Notes: generated by a model from the letters alone, not told the origin. A DNA stretch of 64,000 nt from Bathynomus jamesi (GCA_023014485.1 JAJOZX010000877.1:124001-188000); one strand, 5' to 3'. Shown: positions 10,068 through 20,555, counted from the first letter of the stretch. Numbers and translations are program-made.

Positions 10068-13000
10068 TAAGGTGGAGTGAAAATATCATTTTTGGATTTT
10101 TAATTTACTTGAGTGTGGAAAAGTTGCCAATGGGCTTTAGAAACAAGCATGTGAAATTATAATACAATTTAAGCATTGCTTGATTGACCACCAGCGATTT
10201 TAATATATGGCATATTTCATGTTTTAACGATCGCTTTGCCCATCAGGAGTCATCCAAGATGCTGGTCTTTCATCCATGTTTATGCAAATAATTAACAGCT
10301 TAGTTTGCTGTAGACTGTGTTATTGCATGCTTGAGGTTGACATTTAAGATTACAACATGTGTGGAATGTAAATTAATGGCAATTACAGAGGGTGGCCAAA
10401 TTATTAGAGCTGATGTGAGTAAGTGAGATAAGAAAGAGTTTAGTTAACCATACATTGATTTAATGCTAGTTTCAGTGATGGTAGTGATTTGGTGCGATAA
10501 CATATGCAGTCCGTGAGTCAGAGGGGATGGGAGATTGGGAGTGGGGGGAGAGTGAGTAATATGCAAAGCGCGGCTGCTCCGCCAAGCTCAGTGCACATGT
10601 GGCAGTGAGAATTGAAGGTTATTTGTGCTGTTATCATCATTTTTTCGTGAAACTTGATATTAAAAGTAAGTTAATTACATATTGATATCTGTTTATAGGT
10701 GTTTGACAAGTGAGTGTGACAGTATTAATTTGATATTTCTTTTTCTTGCAGAAATTCTTTAATAGTCTTACATTGCTTACAATTTATAATAATTGTTTTT
10801 TTTTTTCAGAATGGAAATTATTACGAGGGAGAAGGCGGCATGTGTGATTTTTGGCGCGCCACGCGAGATACCCACAAATGTTCTTCCCACCTACGCTGAT
10901 GTTATGAAGGCTTACATCCATACAAGACAACAGCTGACAACGAAGAATAACAAATATCCACCGTTCGCCGAAGTATCAAAAAAAGTTTGCGTTGATGTTG
11001 AACTTGTTTGGGAGAAAGCGTCTCTTCCGACCGTGACGCACGGACGAGTGATTGAAACGCTCAGACCGTACAACGAGAAATACAAGAAAATCTTGAAACC
11101 ATACAAGGCTCGGAAGGACAACGACAACTACAAGCAACAACTTGAACAGTTCAGAGAAGACGCAGATAAACTCTTCGACATTAGCAAATGCAAATGTGTA
11201 GATTTCGTCATGAGCTGTAAGTGCGAAAGAGCGGACAAAGTACCACTCAAAGAAAGAAAGTTTCTAGAGGACCAGAGAGGAGCCAGAAAGATGATTATAG
11301 GAGGCATCGATTTGGTGGAAACAACAAAGCTACAGAAGAAAATATCCAGGAAAGTCTGTGAATCGAGAAGACACAGCATTCACCAAGAACAATCGAAGCA
11401 GCAATGCAATTCTGGAAGCTACAACGAGGAAGACAAGGACGACGACACCGACAACAGCGACGAAGAATACACCCTATCTAAGTCACACTGTAAACCTGAT
11501 CTATCGACACTGGAGAGTAAACGTCAAAGAATGACGATGACTGTACGATTACCATGTTTGGCTAAAGCGTGCGATAGAACGGGCGTCTCAGATCGAGCAG
11601 CAGCCGTTATTGCCTCATCCGTGCTACAAGACATTGGAATTGTGTCTACAAATGACACCTCCAAAGTCATTGATCGTAGTAAAATTCGCCGAGAAAGAAG
11701 TAGAACTCGTCAAGAACTGACAAAACTAGACAGCAGTATGACAGACTTGCCTGGATTGTACTTCGACGGTCGAAACGATAGAACGATGAAAAATGTACGA
11801 GACGCCGCAGGACATGGCCACCGGGACAGAGATACAGAAGAGCACGTCAGCATTATTTGTGAACCAGGTTCATCGTACTTTGGCCACGTGACGCCGTCAA
11901 GTGGATCAAGCAAGGCGATTTCCAAAGTAATCTTTGAATGCTTGGCTGCGCGAAGTGTGGATCTCGACAGTGTGAAAGTCGTCGGATGCGACGGAACCGC
12001 TGTCAACACTGGACATAATGGCGGAGTTATTCGGCAGCTTGAGGAATTACTACAAAAACCGCTGCAATGGCTCGTGTGCTTATTACATGCTAACGAGCTC
12101 CCCCTGCGACACCTGTTTCAGCATTTAGATGGAGCAACTACAGGACCTAAGTGCTTCTCAGGACCGATAGGGAAATCTCTCACAGCATGCACGGAACTCC
12201 ATATAACATCGTATGAACCTATATCTCCATTACAGCCACTGCCGCATGTTGACGTGAAGGACCTGAGCACTGACCAGCAGTACCTGTGGCAGATGTGTCA
12301 AGCTGTCAGTGAAGGACACTGTCCCTGTGATCTAGCATTGCGAAAACCGGGACCATTGAACCACTCGCGATGGTTGACAACTGCCAACAGAATCCTCCGC
12401 CTCTATGTTGGCCTCGATGCACCATCCAACAACATCAAAACTCTTGTCACATTCATCATCCGGGTCTACGCCCCAACATGGTTCGCCATCAAGACGCAGC
12501 CATCATGCAAAGATGGAGCCAAACATCTGCACGGGATGATGGCGAGAACACGGTACCTCAGCTCCTCTCTAAAGAAAGTCGTCGACCCGGTGATTCGGCG
12601 AAACGGCTTCTGCGGACACCCCGAGAACGTGCTATTAGCCATGATCACAGATGAGCGACCACATATAAGGGAACTCGGACTCAGAAGAATCATGAAGGCA
12701 AGATCACATGTGTCTGCAAACAAAATCCGCAGGTTTCGAGTGCCACCGCTCAACCTCGACGCGACCGAATACCAGGACATGGTCGATTGGCAGACTTTGA
12801 CCGTGACGGAGCCTCCTGTTACGATGGATATGACGGACAACGAATTGAACGACATGATCTCTGCTCAAATTTCACCAAGTGTCCTCTTCCCTCGCTTCCC
12901 TTGTCACACACAGGCGGTGGAAAGATGCGTGAACCTAGTTACCGAAGCTTCAGCCGCTGTGTGTGGCGAGACGTCCCGCCATGGATTTATTCGGGCTCGC

Positions 13001-13334
13001 GTCGCTTCTCGGCAGCTTATGCCGAAACTTGAGTCTAAACGTGACTATCAATTCTGAATTAACCATGCATGCATAACTCAGACTCTATCGTTAGCATAAT
13101 AGTGTGCCAAAATAACTAAAAATATATAGTCTGATGTTTACTCGTATTTTAGGTATTTTTGTGTAAAATCGTATATTATTGTAAACTTATAACGTCTGGT
13201 GGTCGATCAAAAGATTGTCTGATTTTAATAAACTTTTTTGCATATTGTTCTATTAGTCCATTGGCAACTTTTAAATCCTCAAGTAAGTTAAAATTCACAA
13301 AAAAAATTTTTTGGGCCATTTTCACTCCACCCTA
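10068..13334 (+). mobile_element. Element B: intact hAT-like transposon nested in element A
   Basis: TIRs of 17 bp with one mismatch: TAAGGTGGAGTGAAAAT at 10068 and the complement of TAGGGTGGAGTGAAAAT ending at 13334. TTGTATAT occurs at 10060-10067 and again at 13335-13342, an exact 8-bp TSD. The 3267-bp element carries a single open 748-codon gene with an apparent 5'-UTR intron. Matching ends, an exact TSD and an undamaged gene all point to a recent insertion and possibly an autonomous copy. Confidence 0.9.
10811..13057 (+). CDS. Element B transposase (divergent hAT-like DDE candidate), intact
   Basis: The 748-residue protein begins at ATG 10811, one base after a polypyrimidine-CAG acceptor (AG at 10808-10809); a GTAAG donor at 10666 would define a 144-bp 5'-UTR intron, which is why I reject the longer reading through the T-tract. 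In order: N-terminal helical region; a C-x-C...C-x-C cluster (about residues 128-141) that may bind zinc; an acidic, low-complexity linker (about 200-225); F-D-G with D319; C-D-G-T-A-V-N-T-G with D394; W-L-V-C-L-L-H with C423 and H426; H-S-R-W (518-521); and H-P-E-N with E605. The D/D/C-x-x-H/R-W/E order is that of hAT transposases although overall similarity is remote and no BED finger or hATC block is visible. It presumably cuts and joins the element's own ends. It is closely related to gene C and distantly to gene A. Confidence 0.75.
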   Translation: MEIITREKAACVIFGAPREIPTNVLPTYADVMKAYIHTRQQLTTKNNKYPPFAEVSKKVCVDVELVWEKASLPTVTHGRVIETLRPYNEKYKKILKPYKARKDNDNYKQQLEQFREDADKLFDISKCKCVDFVMSCKCERADKVPLKERKFLEDQRGARKMIIGGIDLVETTKLQKKISRKVCESRRHSIHQEQSKQQCNSGSYNEEDKDDDTDNSDEEYTLSKSHCKPDLSTLESKRQRMTMTVRLPCLAKACDRTGVSDRAAAVIASSVLQDIGIVSTNDTSKVIDRSKIRRERSRTRQELTKLDSSMTDLPGLYFDGRNDRTMKNVRDAAGHGHRDRDTEEHVSIICEPGSSYFGHVTPSSGSSKAISKVIFECLAARSVDLDSVKVVGCDGTAVNTGHNGGVIRQLEELLQKPLQWLVCLLHANELPLRHLFQHLDGATTGPKCFSGPIGKSLTACTELHITSYEPISPLQPLPHVDVKDLSTDQQYLWQMCQAVSEGHCPCDLALRKPGPLNHSRWLTTANRILRLYVGLDAPSNNIKTLVTFIIRVYAPTWFAIKTQPSCKDGAKHLHGMMARTRYLSSSLKKVVDPVIRRNGFCGHPENVLLAMITDERPHIRELGLRRIMKARSHVSANKIRRFRVPPLNLDATEYQDMVDWQTLTVTEPPVTMDMTDNELNDMISAQISPSVLFPRFPCHTQAVERCVNLVTEASAAVCGETSRHGFIRARVASRQLMPKLESKRDYQF

Positions 13335-13342
13335 TTGTATAT

Positions 13343-13939
13343 GTGCGTCACTGGCACGAGGCTCCCATCGCCATCAAATCTCCCAAAAATGACGTTAGGC
13401 TGTGCAATCTTCTTGTAGGTTACCCTGACAAGGACGTTGGAAACACAGCTTACCGGGCTGTGCTCCGTCATCTGTGGTATATCTCGGAGGACTTAATCTG
13501 TCTTGCACTGTTTGATGACAGAGTTGACGACAATGAAAAGCGTAACATGACGGCTAACCTGAAAAAGCGCCCTGGGAAAGGACTCAAACGGGTCCAAGGC
13601 AAGGGACTGCAAGTGGATGGCCGTTTAAGTCCGTGGCTGACGAGTCGATCCACCACACTCTTCCAGTTTCTCCAAGTTGAGCCCACGTTCCTCACCAAAG
13701 ACCCTGAAACATGGCCTACTGACGAAAACTACCGTCTGGCAAAGAGCCGAGCTGCAGAACTGATGGTGGTCAATGATGCAGCAGAGCGAGGCATCGTCCT
13801 CATTGAGAAATACACAAGCAAACCTCTGTGCCGTGATGAAGAAGACCTCCAGTTCCTCCTTCGAACTGACCACTCACACCGACGGAATGTGAGCCGGAAG
13901 GGAACAAAAACGGATCTCATGAAACACGTGTTTAGTTAA
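13343..13939 (+). pseudogene. Element A transposase-like gene, 3' part
   Basis: This frame continues the gene interrupted at 10067. Joining the two flanks across element B, with one TTGTATAT removed, gives an uninterrupted reading of the same frame. It contains L-W-Y-I-S-E-D (near 13470-13495), which I align with H-P-E-N of gene B and propose as the third catalytic acidic residue, and ends at TAA 13937-13939 after a basic tail. No hATC-type motif is evident. The copy is dead because of frameshifts in its 5' part. Confidence 0.7.
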
Positions 13940-15213
13940 AATGCATAAATGTGATGCTTTGAAATTGTTGTTTGTGTGTTAAGATTAAAATACATGTTTA
14001 TTTTGTATAATCATCTTTGTGATGGAACTTTTGAGAGAAATATTTCAGTTAATTTGCCTTTCAGTTAAGAGGAGAAATAAAGTGTTCAAAGTTCGGGACC
14101 TTTAAATTTCCTTCGATCTCTCTGAAATTTTACAGGAAGACTTCTAATAGGAAACATCAAAAGAGCGCAACACAAGCGGATTTGTATCCCGAAAAAAAAT
14201 TTGGCCCCCTATGAGTTTGGGACACCCTAATATATATATATATACCATGTACCGTCGTAATAAGCGAGATTTGTGTTAATAGTTAAAATTGTGCTACAGT
14301 TAATCTATATCATTGTAATAAAAAATCTTCCACCTAAATTTATATCCGCTAAACTCTAAAAATATATATAATGTTTAAAGCGAAGTTATTGCCACTCCTA
14401 TTTGTATATGTACGATGAGACATTGAAGTCAATATTACGTAAAAATGTGTTGTATACAATAAACGGTATTTTGCATTAATTTATAAATATACTTAAAATG
14501 TTACCCATAGTTTTATTACTTAATAAAATGGTGAAAACACTTAGTTTATTCTTACCCCCGACTCACCCACACGTACAAGAAAAAAGAATAAAAAAAAAAC
14601 TTACATCGTTTCGCCGAAGATCACTCATTCCTCGGAAATATGTTTGTGTAATACCACCGGGTTGCCCCTAAAATAAAAAAATATTATTTAAGCCACGTTT
14701 TATTATTAATATTTTCACAGGATAAATAGCGAGATATTTATTACTGATTTTATTATTATTTCACATGATAATGAGAGAGGTAGTTATTATTGTTATTATT
14801 ATTTCACAGAATAATGAGAGATAATTATTTTAAAATAAAAACAGATTCTTACCCAACAAGGCCAACAATTTCCAACGTGCCCTCATATAGCATGGTACGA
14901 AACAGAATCTCGTCAGGCCTTTAGAGTAGAAAAAATAAAAACTATTATGCGAAGAGGTTTAATGTAAGAGAAAAGTTACACGAATTATTGAGGCACACCC
15001 TTAAAACAATAGACTGCTTTCGAATTACATAATACTTACATAAAGTAATCGTCGCCGTTCGATTCGGGTTGAGTGCCATTCTCTTATCGCGAATCTTGTA
15101 ACACCGCTTCCTCTAGAGCCTAACGGGAAAATACTCGGCCATTGTCCACACATCCCATCAAATGAACGCACGCATTAGCACTGTTGAATAACGATGTATA
15201 CTAGAGAGTGGAG

Positions 15214-15256
<43 letters not shown>
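13940..15256 (-). other. Element A 3' end, then AT-rich spacer with three exon-like segments (minus strand)
   Basis: No continuous gene. On the minus strand three short segments each end at a strong donor: near 15044 (GTAAGT), near 14867 (GTAAGA) and near 14607 (GTAAGT). The third is also preceded by a T-rich tract ending in TAG. The middle and third segments read as plausible peptide, but their splice phases do not join into one frame, so I do not call a gene. A 39-bp (TA)n tract (about 15217-15256) closes the region. Confidence 0.35.
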
Positions 15257-15259
<3 letters not shown>

Positions 15260-15617
15260 GGGGGGTGTCGAAATTTTGTATTCTTATTCCACACACTGCT
15301 CGGACTTTCCTTTGGGCCCTAAACAACATACTGTAATTACACCGCTATGCGCCCCCCCCTACCCGTTGCATATGCCCCCCCTTTTTTTAAATTGAAATGA
15401 AATTGAAACCAATTCTTTGAATAAAAAACCTGATAAATGACAAATATTAAAGTAAATAATGATATAAGTAAAGTTAAAGTAAGTTTTAAATATATATATA
15501 TATATAATAAGAAATCTTTCTCCGTATATTACTTACAGAATCAATTGAAGTATACTAAAATCAAAATATTCACCTTAAGAAATTTAATTGAAGCATATTA
15601 AAACCAAAATATTCACC

Positions 15618-17870
15618 TTAAGAAATTTTAAATCGTAAATTACTGACATCACTGGCCTTTCCATTGGAACACAGGTAGCTTTTTCTCGACTCCAGTGCAT
15701 TCAAAATAAATTTATGTCTGTTTTCGTAACCAATTATATCTTGTGATGCTTCTGTTACCACATTTACAGCATGTTCTATTCCCTGGCTGTGACAGGGAAA
15801 AGGAATAAGCTGAAATGGTTCATTTCGAACTTTAAGATCATCATTTGTCAAATTCTGTAAAATAGGTGGAGGAGTGATGGTTTCGTTGTCCCAGTCGATC
15901 ATGTTAGGATAATCGTCTACTTCAAAGTTCAGTGTTTTTGGCAGCTCAAAATTTCTCGCATTGGTGCCCCTACTTCTTGCTCGAATGACGTGCTGAAGAG
16001 CCAGCTCTCTGACCTCTCTTCTTGTGTCTGTTATCATTGAGAATAAGATATTCTCTGGGTGGGCAAAATAGGCGTTATTTCTGAGGACACGCTCCATAAT
16101 CATCCGATGCTTTTTATCTAAGCCTTTAAGCAAGTGCATGATATACGAAAAATTAGATGCTCCCTCATTTGTCTTTGGATGAGACTTTATCCAAAACCAG
16201 CCTGGAGCGTAAACCAGTATTATAATTTTTACTAGGTCTTGGATGTTTTTGTCTGGATTCCGTGTAGAGACATATAAGGGCAGGATCCTGTTTGCTCCTG
16301 TTAGCCATCTTGCATGATGGAGGGCACCTGGGGATCTGGTGGCTAACGCTTGTGAGATGCGTCCAGATTGTATGCTAATGCACATTTCATACATATATTT
16401 TTGGGCACTGGTGAAACTTTTAACAATATCGGCCGAAACTTCTTTAATGTTGCCCTCTACAAGGGTATAATCAACTATATCCAGTTTGATCAAATCCTCT
16501 TGGAGTTTATTTCCAAGAGAACCTTTGAAGGTGTTTGGTCCCGAAGTTTTTCCTTCAATTGCTTCAAATACGTGCCTCAAGGGCAGTTCGTTTGCATGCA
16601 AAAGGCAAATCAGCCATTGTACCGGCATGTGCAGATATAATTCAATAAATTTTAGCACTCCGCCAATCCTGCCAGTGTTCACTGGGGTGCCATCGCATAG
16701 CAAAGCTTTGAGGGATTCTTTGCTATTAGAATCAACTATAAAAGTTATTATTTCATCTGCAACACAACAAGCAGTTCCGTTATCTGGAGCTGTATGATCC
16801 ATGTAAACATCACCAGGTTCTTTAAATATTACATAGTGTTCTTCGTACTCCATTCCCTTCTTTGTCTTAGTTTGATCTTTTCTACCATCAAATCCGATGC
16901 CTTCAATCTGTGTGTTCTCTGATTTCACTTTGATTATGTTCTTTTTACCCACACGTATTCTTTCTCTTTCCACTTTTTTCCTATCCAACATATTGGTTTC
17001 ATCTAATATTCCCATATCCTTCAAAGCTGCACTTACTATAGCTGCAGTAGCTCTGTAACTTACACGGTATCTATCTGCTGTTATTGTTAAGTTATCATAA
17101 ATAATTCTGTCCTGATGGTTTTCTCTCAGCTCAAAATCCGGAACAAAGTCAATATCGTCGCTGTCATCATCAATTTCCATGCTCTCATCTCCCATAATAT
17201 GTAAAGGGTCCAGTTCGCTGGTTGAGGCGACATTCATATCTAGGCTTATCTTGGCTCTTCTTTCTAATCCTTTAACTCTATCGTGAGTCCTTTTTCTTGC
17301 GGAAGTCGTTACTCTGTCGATTGGTCCTAGTTGGTTTTTTCTTTGTTTCTGCCCCACAAAAGACTCCCACTCAATCATTAGAACTCTAATATCACATTTG
17401 CACAGGGGTGCAGTGCTGCCGGAGCTCACCGGAGCGCCGCTCCGGCACCTCTGCAAGAGGAAGTTTGGAGGAATTACCATAACAAGCAACAAAAAAATTG
17501 TCTCCATTAATTATCAACAGTTTAGTGAGTGATGACAAGTACAAGTGCAAATATCAAACATTTCATTGAATGTCTCCACCTTCTGCTGAAAGCTGTCGTT
17601 TCTTTGTTTTAATGGTACTTTATTTAGCTTTGCTGCAGATTCTATCAATCGTTCAACTTCTATAGCTAGTCCTTCAAATCCTATATGTGGAAAAGAAAAC
17701 TTCTTCGAAATGGCTTCCACATCTTTAGTGACAATTCTGTAACATTCTTTTGCTGTTCTAGAACCTTTCGAAATCAGTTCTTCTCTTTTTCTTACCAATA
17801 AATAATGCCTAAATACGTCAGAGGAGTCATTGAAGGTAGAAATTCTGCAGGGTGAACAAATGTTGAATTG
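15618..17870 (-). pseudogene. Element C transposase-like gene, interrupted
   Basis: The long frame 17507-15618 is homologous to element B's protein over the whole core: F-D-G-R, C-D-G-T-P-V-N-T-G, W-L-I-C-L-L-H-A-N-E, H-A-R-W and H-P-E-N all recur in the same order and spacing. The N-terminal part lies in another frame (about 17870-17514), with a region that aligns to the start of gene B and a C-T-C-T-C cluster. Between them a GC-rich 51-bp palindrome and flanking DNA (about 17400-17515) break the C-x-C cluster in two; this is an insertion, or less likely a small intron. No good ATG is seen for the N-terminal part. Core residues are intact, so decay is recent. Confidence 0.75.
17403..17453. 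repeat. 51-bp GC-rich palindrome with hAT-like ends
   Basis: It begins CAGGGGTGC and ends GCACCTCTG, complementary in all but one position and matching the common hAT start CAGRGGTGC; the interior (C-C-G-G-A-G-C) is also palindromic. I see no 8-bp target duplication. It lies exactly where the gene of element C is broken. Confidence 0.4.
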
Positions 17871-18366
17871 TGCGTTTTGCTTCTTGTCGCCATGATTTCA
17901 CTTATTTAGGCCTAGTAGCATTAATAACAAGAAACTAATTGTTAAATTCTAGCAATTGAATCATTCAATCTGAATTTAATATAACTCATTAGGAATTAAA
18001 TCATAACTCATTCAATCATAAACACTCTGAAAATAACAATCTGAAACTAAACAAAAAACGTGACAATAATTTATATAATTCATCTAATCTATCTAAATTA
18101 ATCTATGTAATCTATTCAATCAATCTAAAACTCTATCTAAATAATGTATCCAAATTAATCTAATCTACTTAATAAGACTTAATATAATGCATGATTTTCA
18201 CATTTGAGGTTTATATCTGTGGAGAGAGTAAAATGGGGTGGATGCTATGGAAGGGGTAAGGGGGGTCGCATATACTCATTTTTTTACAAGATGTTGAGAT
18301 CATCATTTCCAGCTACGTGCATATTGTGGAATTGGAGAAACTCGATTTTTTATATGTTTCGACTCC

Positions 18367-18370
<4 letters not shown>

Positions 18371-18406
<36 letters not shown>
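18371..18406. repeat. (TA)n microsatellite between element C and a DD41D element
   Basis: About 36 bp of pure TA separating the right end of element C from the left end of the next element. Confidence 0.95.
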
Positions 18407-18409
<3 letters not shown>

Positions 18410-19806
18410 GGTGTTTGAAAACTTTCTGTACAAATTGTAATGGGGGATAGGCAACACCAAGACAAACCCTTTTCGTCTGTAAGTGTATGTCCGCTGACGT
18501 CACCATTCGGCGCGAGAGGGCGCCGCTGCAATTGGCTAAAAGGTGAAGTGGGCTAGACTCGCGCTTGCCGCGGGCATTCTTAAATCGGACGTAGTACGCG
18601 TAACATGGAGCGCTTCACGACTGCTGAGATGGCTGACATGCATATGGTGTATGGGGCTGCCAATGGAAACGGAAGAGCTGCGATGAGGTTGTACCGACAG
18701 CGCTTCCCAAACAGACGTGTGCCAAAGGAAGAAATCGAGGCATGTTAAATCGGGCGATCTCGGTGGCCAGGCTACGGGCCCACCCCGGCCTATCCATCGA
18801 TCCCCAAAAGTGGCGTTCAGATAATCCCGCACATCGTTGCTGGAGTGTGCTGGGGCCCCGTCGTGTTGAAACTACATTCGTCTACGAATAGCCACGGGAA
18901 CATCTTCCAGCAGTTCCGGCAACGTTTCTTCAAGAAATATCCGATAAACCCGCCCGTCGAGTCGGGCAGGCAGCAGGTACGGCCCAATCAACTTGCCATG
19001 GACGATACCCGCCCAAACATTGACGGCGAACCGTTCTTGATGAGCATGCACCCGTGTAGCATGTGGATTTGCGTGTGCCCACACGTGAGAATTGTGCATG
19101 TTAAACACACCCTCACATGTGAAACAGGCTTCATCTGAGAACAGCACATACCCGGAAAATTAGGCTGCACCGCTGTCTGCTGCAGAAACCAGCGTGCGAA
19201 TTCCACACGAAGAGGGTAATCCCGAGGTTGTAATGCCTGGACTCTCTGACGATGAAACGGATGTAACTGCTGCTCGTGCAACACTCTCCAGACCAGGTCG
19301 TGGTTCACACCGAGGATACGTGCAACACCTCGCGTGTTTGCTCTTGGATTGTCCTCAAATCGCCGTAGGATTTCTTCTTCCATGTCAGGAGTGCGCACGT
19401 TTCTCTCCCGACCAGTGTCATGCATGTTTGCATGGAATGCTCCAGTTTCTCGCAGTCGCCGATGCAAATGCGCAAGCGTTTGGTGGTTTGGCATACGTCT
19501 GTTTGGGAAGCGCTGTCGGTACAACCTCACAGCAGCTCTTCCGTTTCCATTGGCAGCCCCATACACCATATGCATGTCAGCCATCTCAGCAGTCGTGAAG
19601 CGCTCCATGTTACGCGTACTACGTCCGATTTAAGAATGCCCGCGGCAAGCGCGAGTCTAGCCCACTTCACCTTTTAGCCAATTGCAGCGGCGCCCTCTCG
19701 CGCCGAATGGTTACGTCAGCGGACATACACTTATAGACGAAAAGGGTTTGTCTTGGTGTTGCCTATCCCCCATTACAATTTGTACAGAAAGTTTTCAAAC
19801 ACCCTG
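18407..19806 (-). mobile_element. DD41D (rosa-type) IS630-Tc1-mariner element with 320-bp fold-back arms
   Basis: The left arm (18407-18726) is an almost exact inverted copy of the right arm (about 19487-19806), starting CAGGGTGTTTGAAAACTTTC. The right arm is the true 5' end: it contains the leader and the first 40 or so codons of the transposase on the minus strand, and the left arm repeats those codons on the plus strand. The normal 3' end is absent: the transposase breaks off after the third catalytic Asp region and joins the inverted 5' copy at about 18727. Flanks are (TA)n. Confidence 0.88.
18727..19608 (-). pseudogene. DD41D transposase (DUF4817-type N-terminus), frameshifted and 3'-truncated
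   Basis: From ATG at 19608 the protein has the N-terminal helix-turn-helix seen in DUF4817-type arthropod transposases, a central linker, then after a frameshift near 19150 the motif F-S-D-E-A-C (first Asp), N-V-W-A-G, and Q-H-D-G-A-P-A-H (second Asp), and R-S-P-D-L-T-C-L-D (third Asp). Counting between the second and third Asp gives 41 residues, the spacing of rosa-type elements. A stop lies just before the second Asp. The C-terminus is replaced by the inverted 5' end. Confidence 0.85.
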
Positions 19807-19820
19807 TATATATACATATA

Positions 19821-20555
19821 CAGGGTGTCCCATAAGTCCGGCATCATAGGAGAAATTCATATTTTTCTATTTCTACAAACCATAATTCATATGCTCGGGA
19901 TGCCAATTTCCTGTCCACCATTCTCTTCAGTGACGAGGCTGTTTTTTATGGAAATGGTGAGGTAAATCGACAAAACACCCGCTACTGGTCTCAAAACAAC
20001 CCTCACTGGTATACCTCTTCAAATGAACAAGGTGAATCTCGAGTGATGGTATGGTGTGGCATTTGGAAGGATCGCATCATAAGCCCTCTCTTTTTCGATG
20101 AACATGTCACTTGATGCACCTACCTACGTATGCTCAAGGAAGAAGCATTTCCCAGTGTCTTGAACGAAGAAGGAAATTTCCCAACATGGTTCCAGCAAGA
20201 CGGCGCTCCTGCACATTACAGCACCCAAGTAAGGGAATACCTGTACCAACAATTCCCTGGTCATTGGATAAGACGTCGAGGGCCTGTGGAATGGCCAGCT
20301 AGAAGCCCGGATCTCACGCCACTAGATTTTTATCTCTGGGGCCACTTGAAAGCGCTGGAATACGCATAGAAAATTAGGAGTGTTGAACATTTGCGGCAGC
20401 GCATTATTGGGGCATGTAACACTATTACTTCTGACATCATTCACCGTGTGCTTGCTGACTGGGTATCACGTCTGAATTTGTGTATTGAAAACAATGGTGG
20501 ACATATTGAGCACGTTCTGTAAATAAAAGTTTTTGTTTTGCCTTTTTTTATTACA
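19821..20555 (+). mobile_element. Second DD41D element, right end missing
   Basis: A left TIR beginning CAGGGTGTCCCATAAGTCCG follows a short TA tract shared with the previous element. No complementary right end is found; the sequence runs straight into the next element at 20556. The leader and the N-terminal third of the gene are deleted. Confidence 0.75.
19890..20522 (+). pseudogene. DD41D transposase, catalytic half, two in-frame stops
   Basis: A single frame of 211 codons including the stop shows F-S-D-E-A-V-F (first Asp), V-W-C-G-I-W, Q-Q-D-G-A-P-A-H (second Asp) and R-S-P-D-L-T-P-L-D (third Asp, 41 residues later), then the family C-terminus ending at TAA 20520-20522. Internal stops occur near 20113 and 20367. 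The N-terminal DNA-binding domain is absent. It is a different lineage from the neighbour at 18407, since ends and protein differ. Confidence 0.82.

Larger units (their letters stand above)
8254..14229 (+). mobile_element. Element A: hAT-like DNA transposon in a (TA)n tract, host to nested element B
   Basis: Ends are TAGAGTGTCCCAA (8254) and the complement of TAGGGTGTCCCAA (ending 14229). Both outer flanks are (TA)n, consistent with an 8-bp ATATATAT duplication, although the microsatellite hides its true length. After subtracting element B (10068-13334 plus one TSD) the element is about 2.7 kb with one transposase-like gene (8417-10067 joined to 13343-13939). The T-A-G-x-G ends and the protein suggest a hAT relationship. 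Confidence 0.75.
15257..18369 (-). mobile_element. Element C: third hAT-like transposon of the A/B/C group, in (TA)n
   Basis: Ends TAGGGGGGGTGTCGAAA (15257) and the complement of TAGGGAGTCGAAA (ending 18369) are imperfect inverted repeats sharing TAGGG..GTCGAAA. Both flanks are long (TA)n tracts, so the TSD cannot be measured. The gene runs on the minus strand. Length is 3113 bp, close to element B. Confidence 0.7.

Noticed and set aside
10793..10810. Longer N-terminus for the element B protein
   Set aside because: It would translate the polypyrimidine tract of a splice acceptor; ATG 10811 follows directly.
18204..18440. ORF reading through (TA)n at 18370
   Set aside because: Mostly an I-Y-I-Y artefact plus the start of a TIR.
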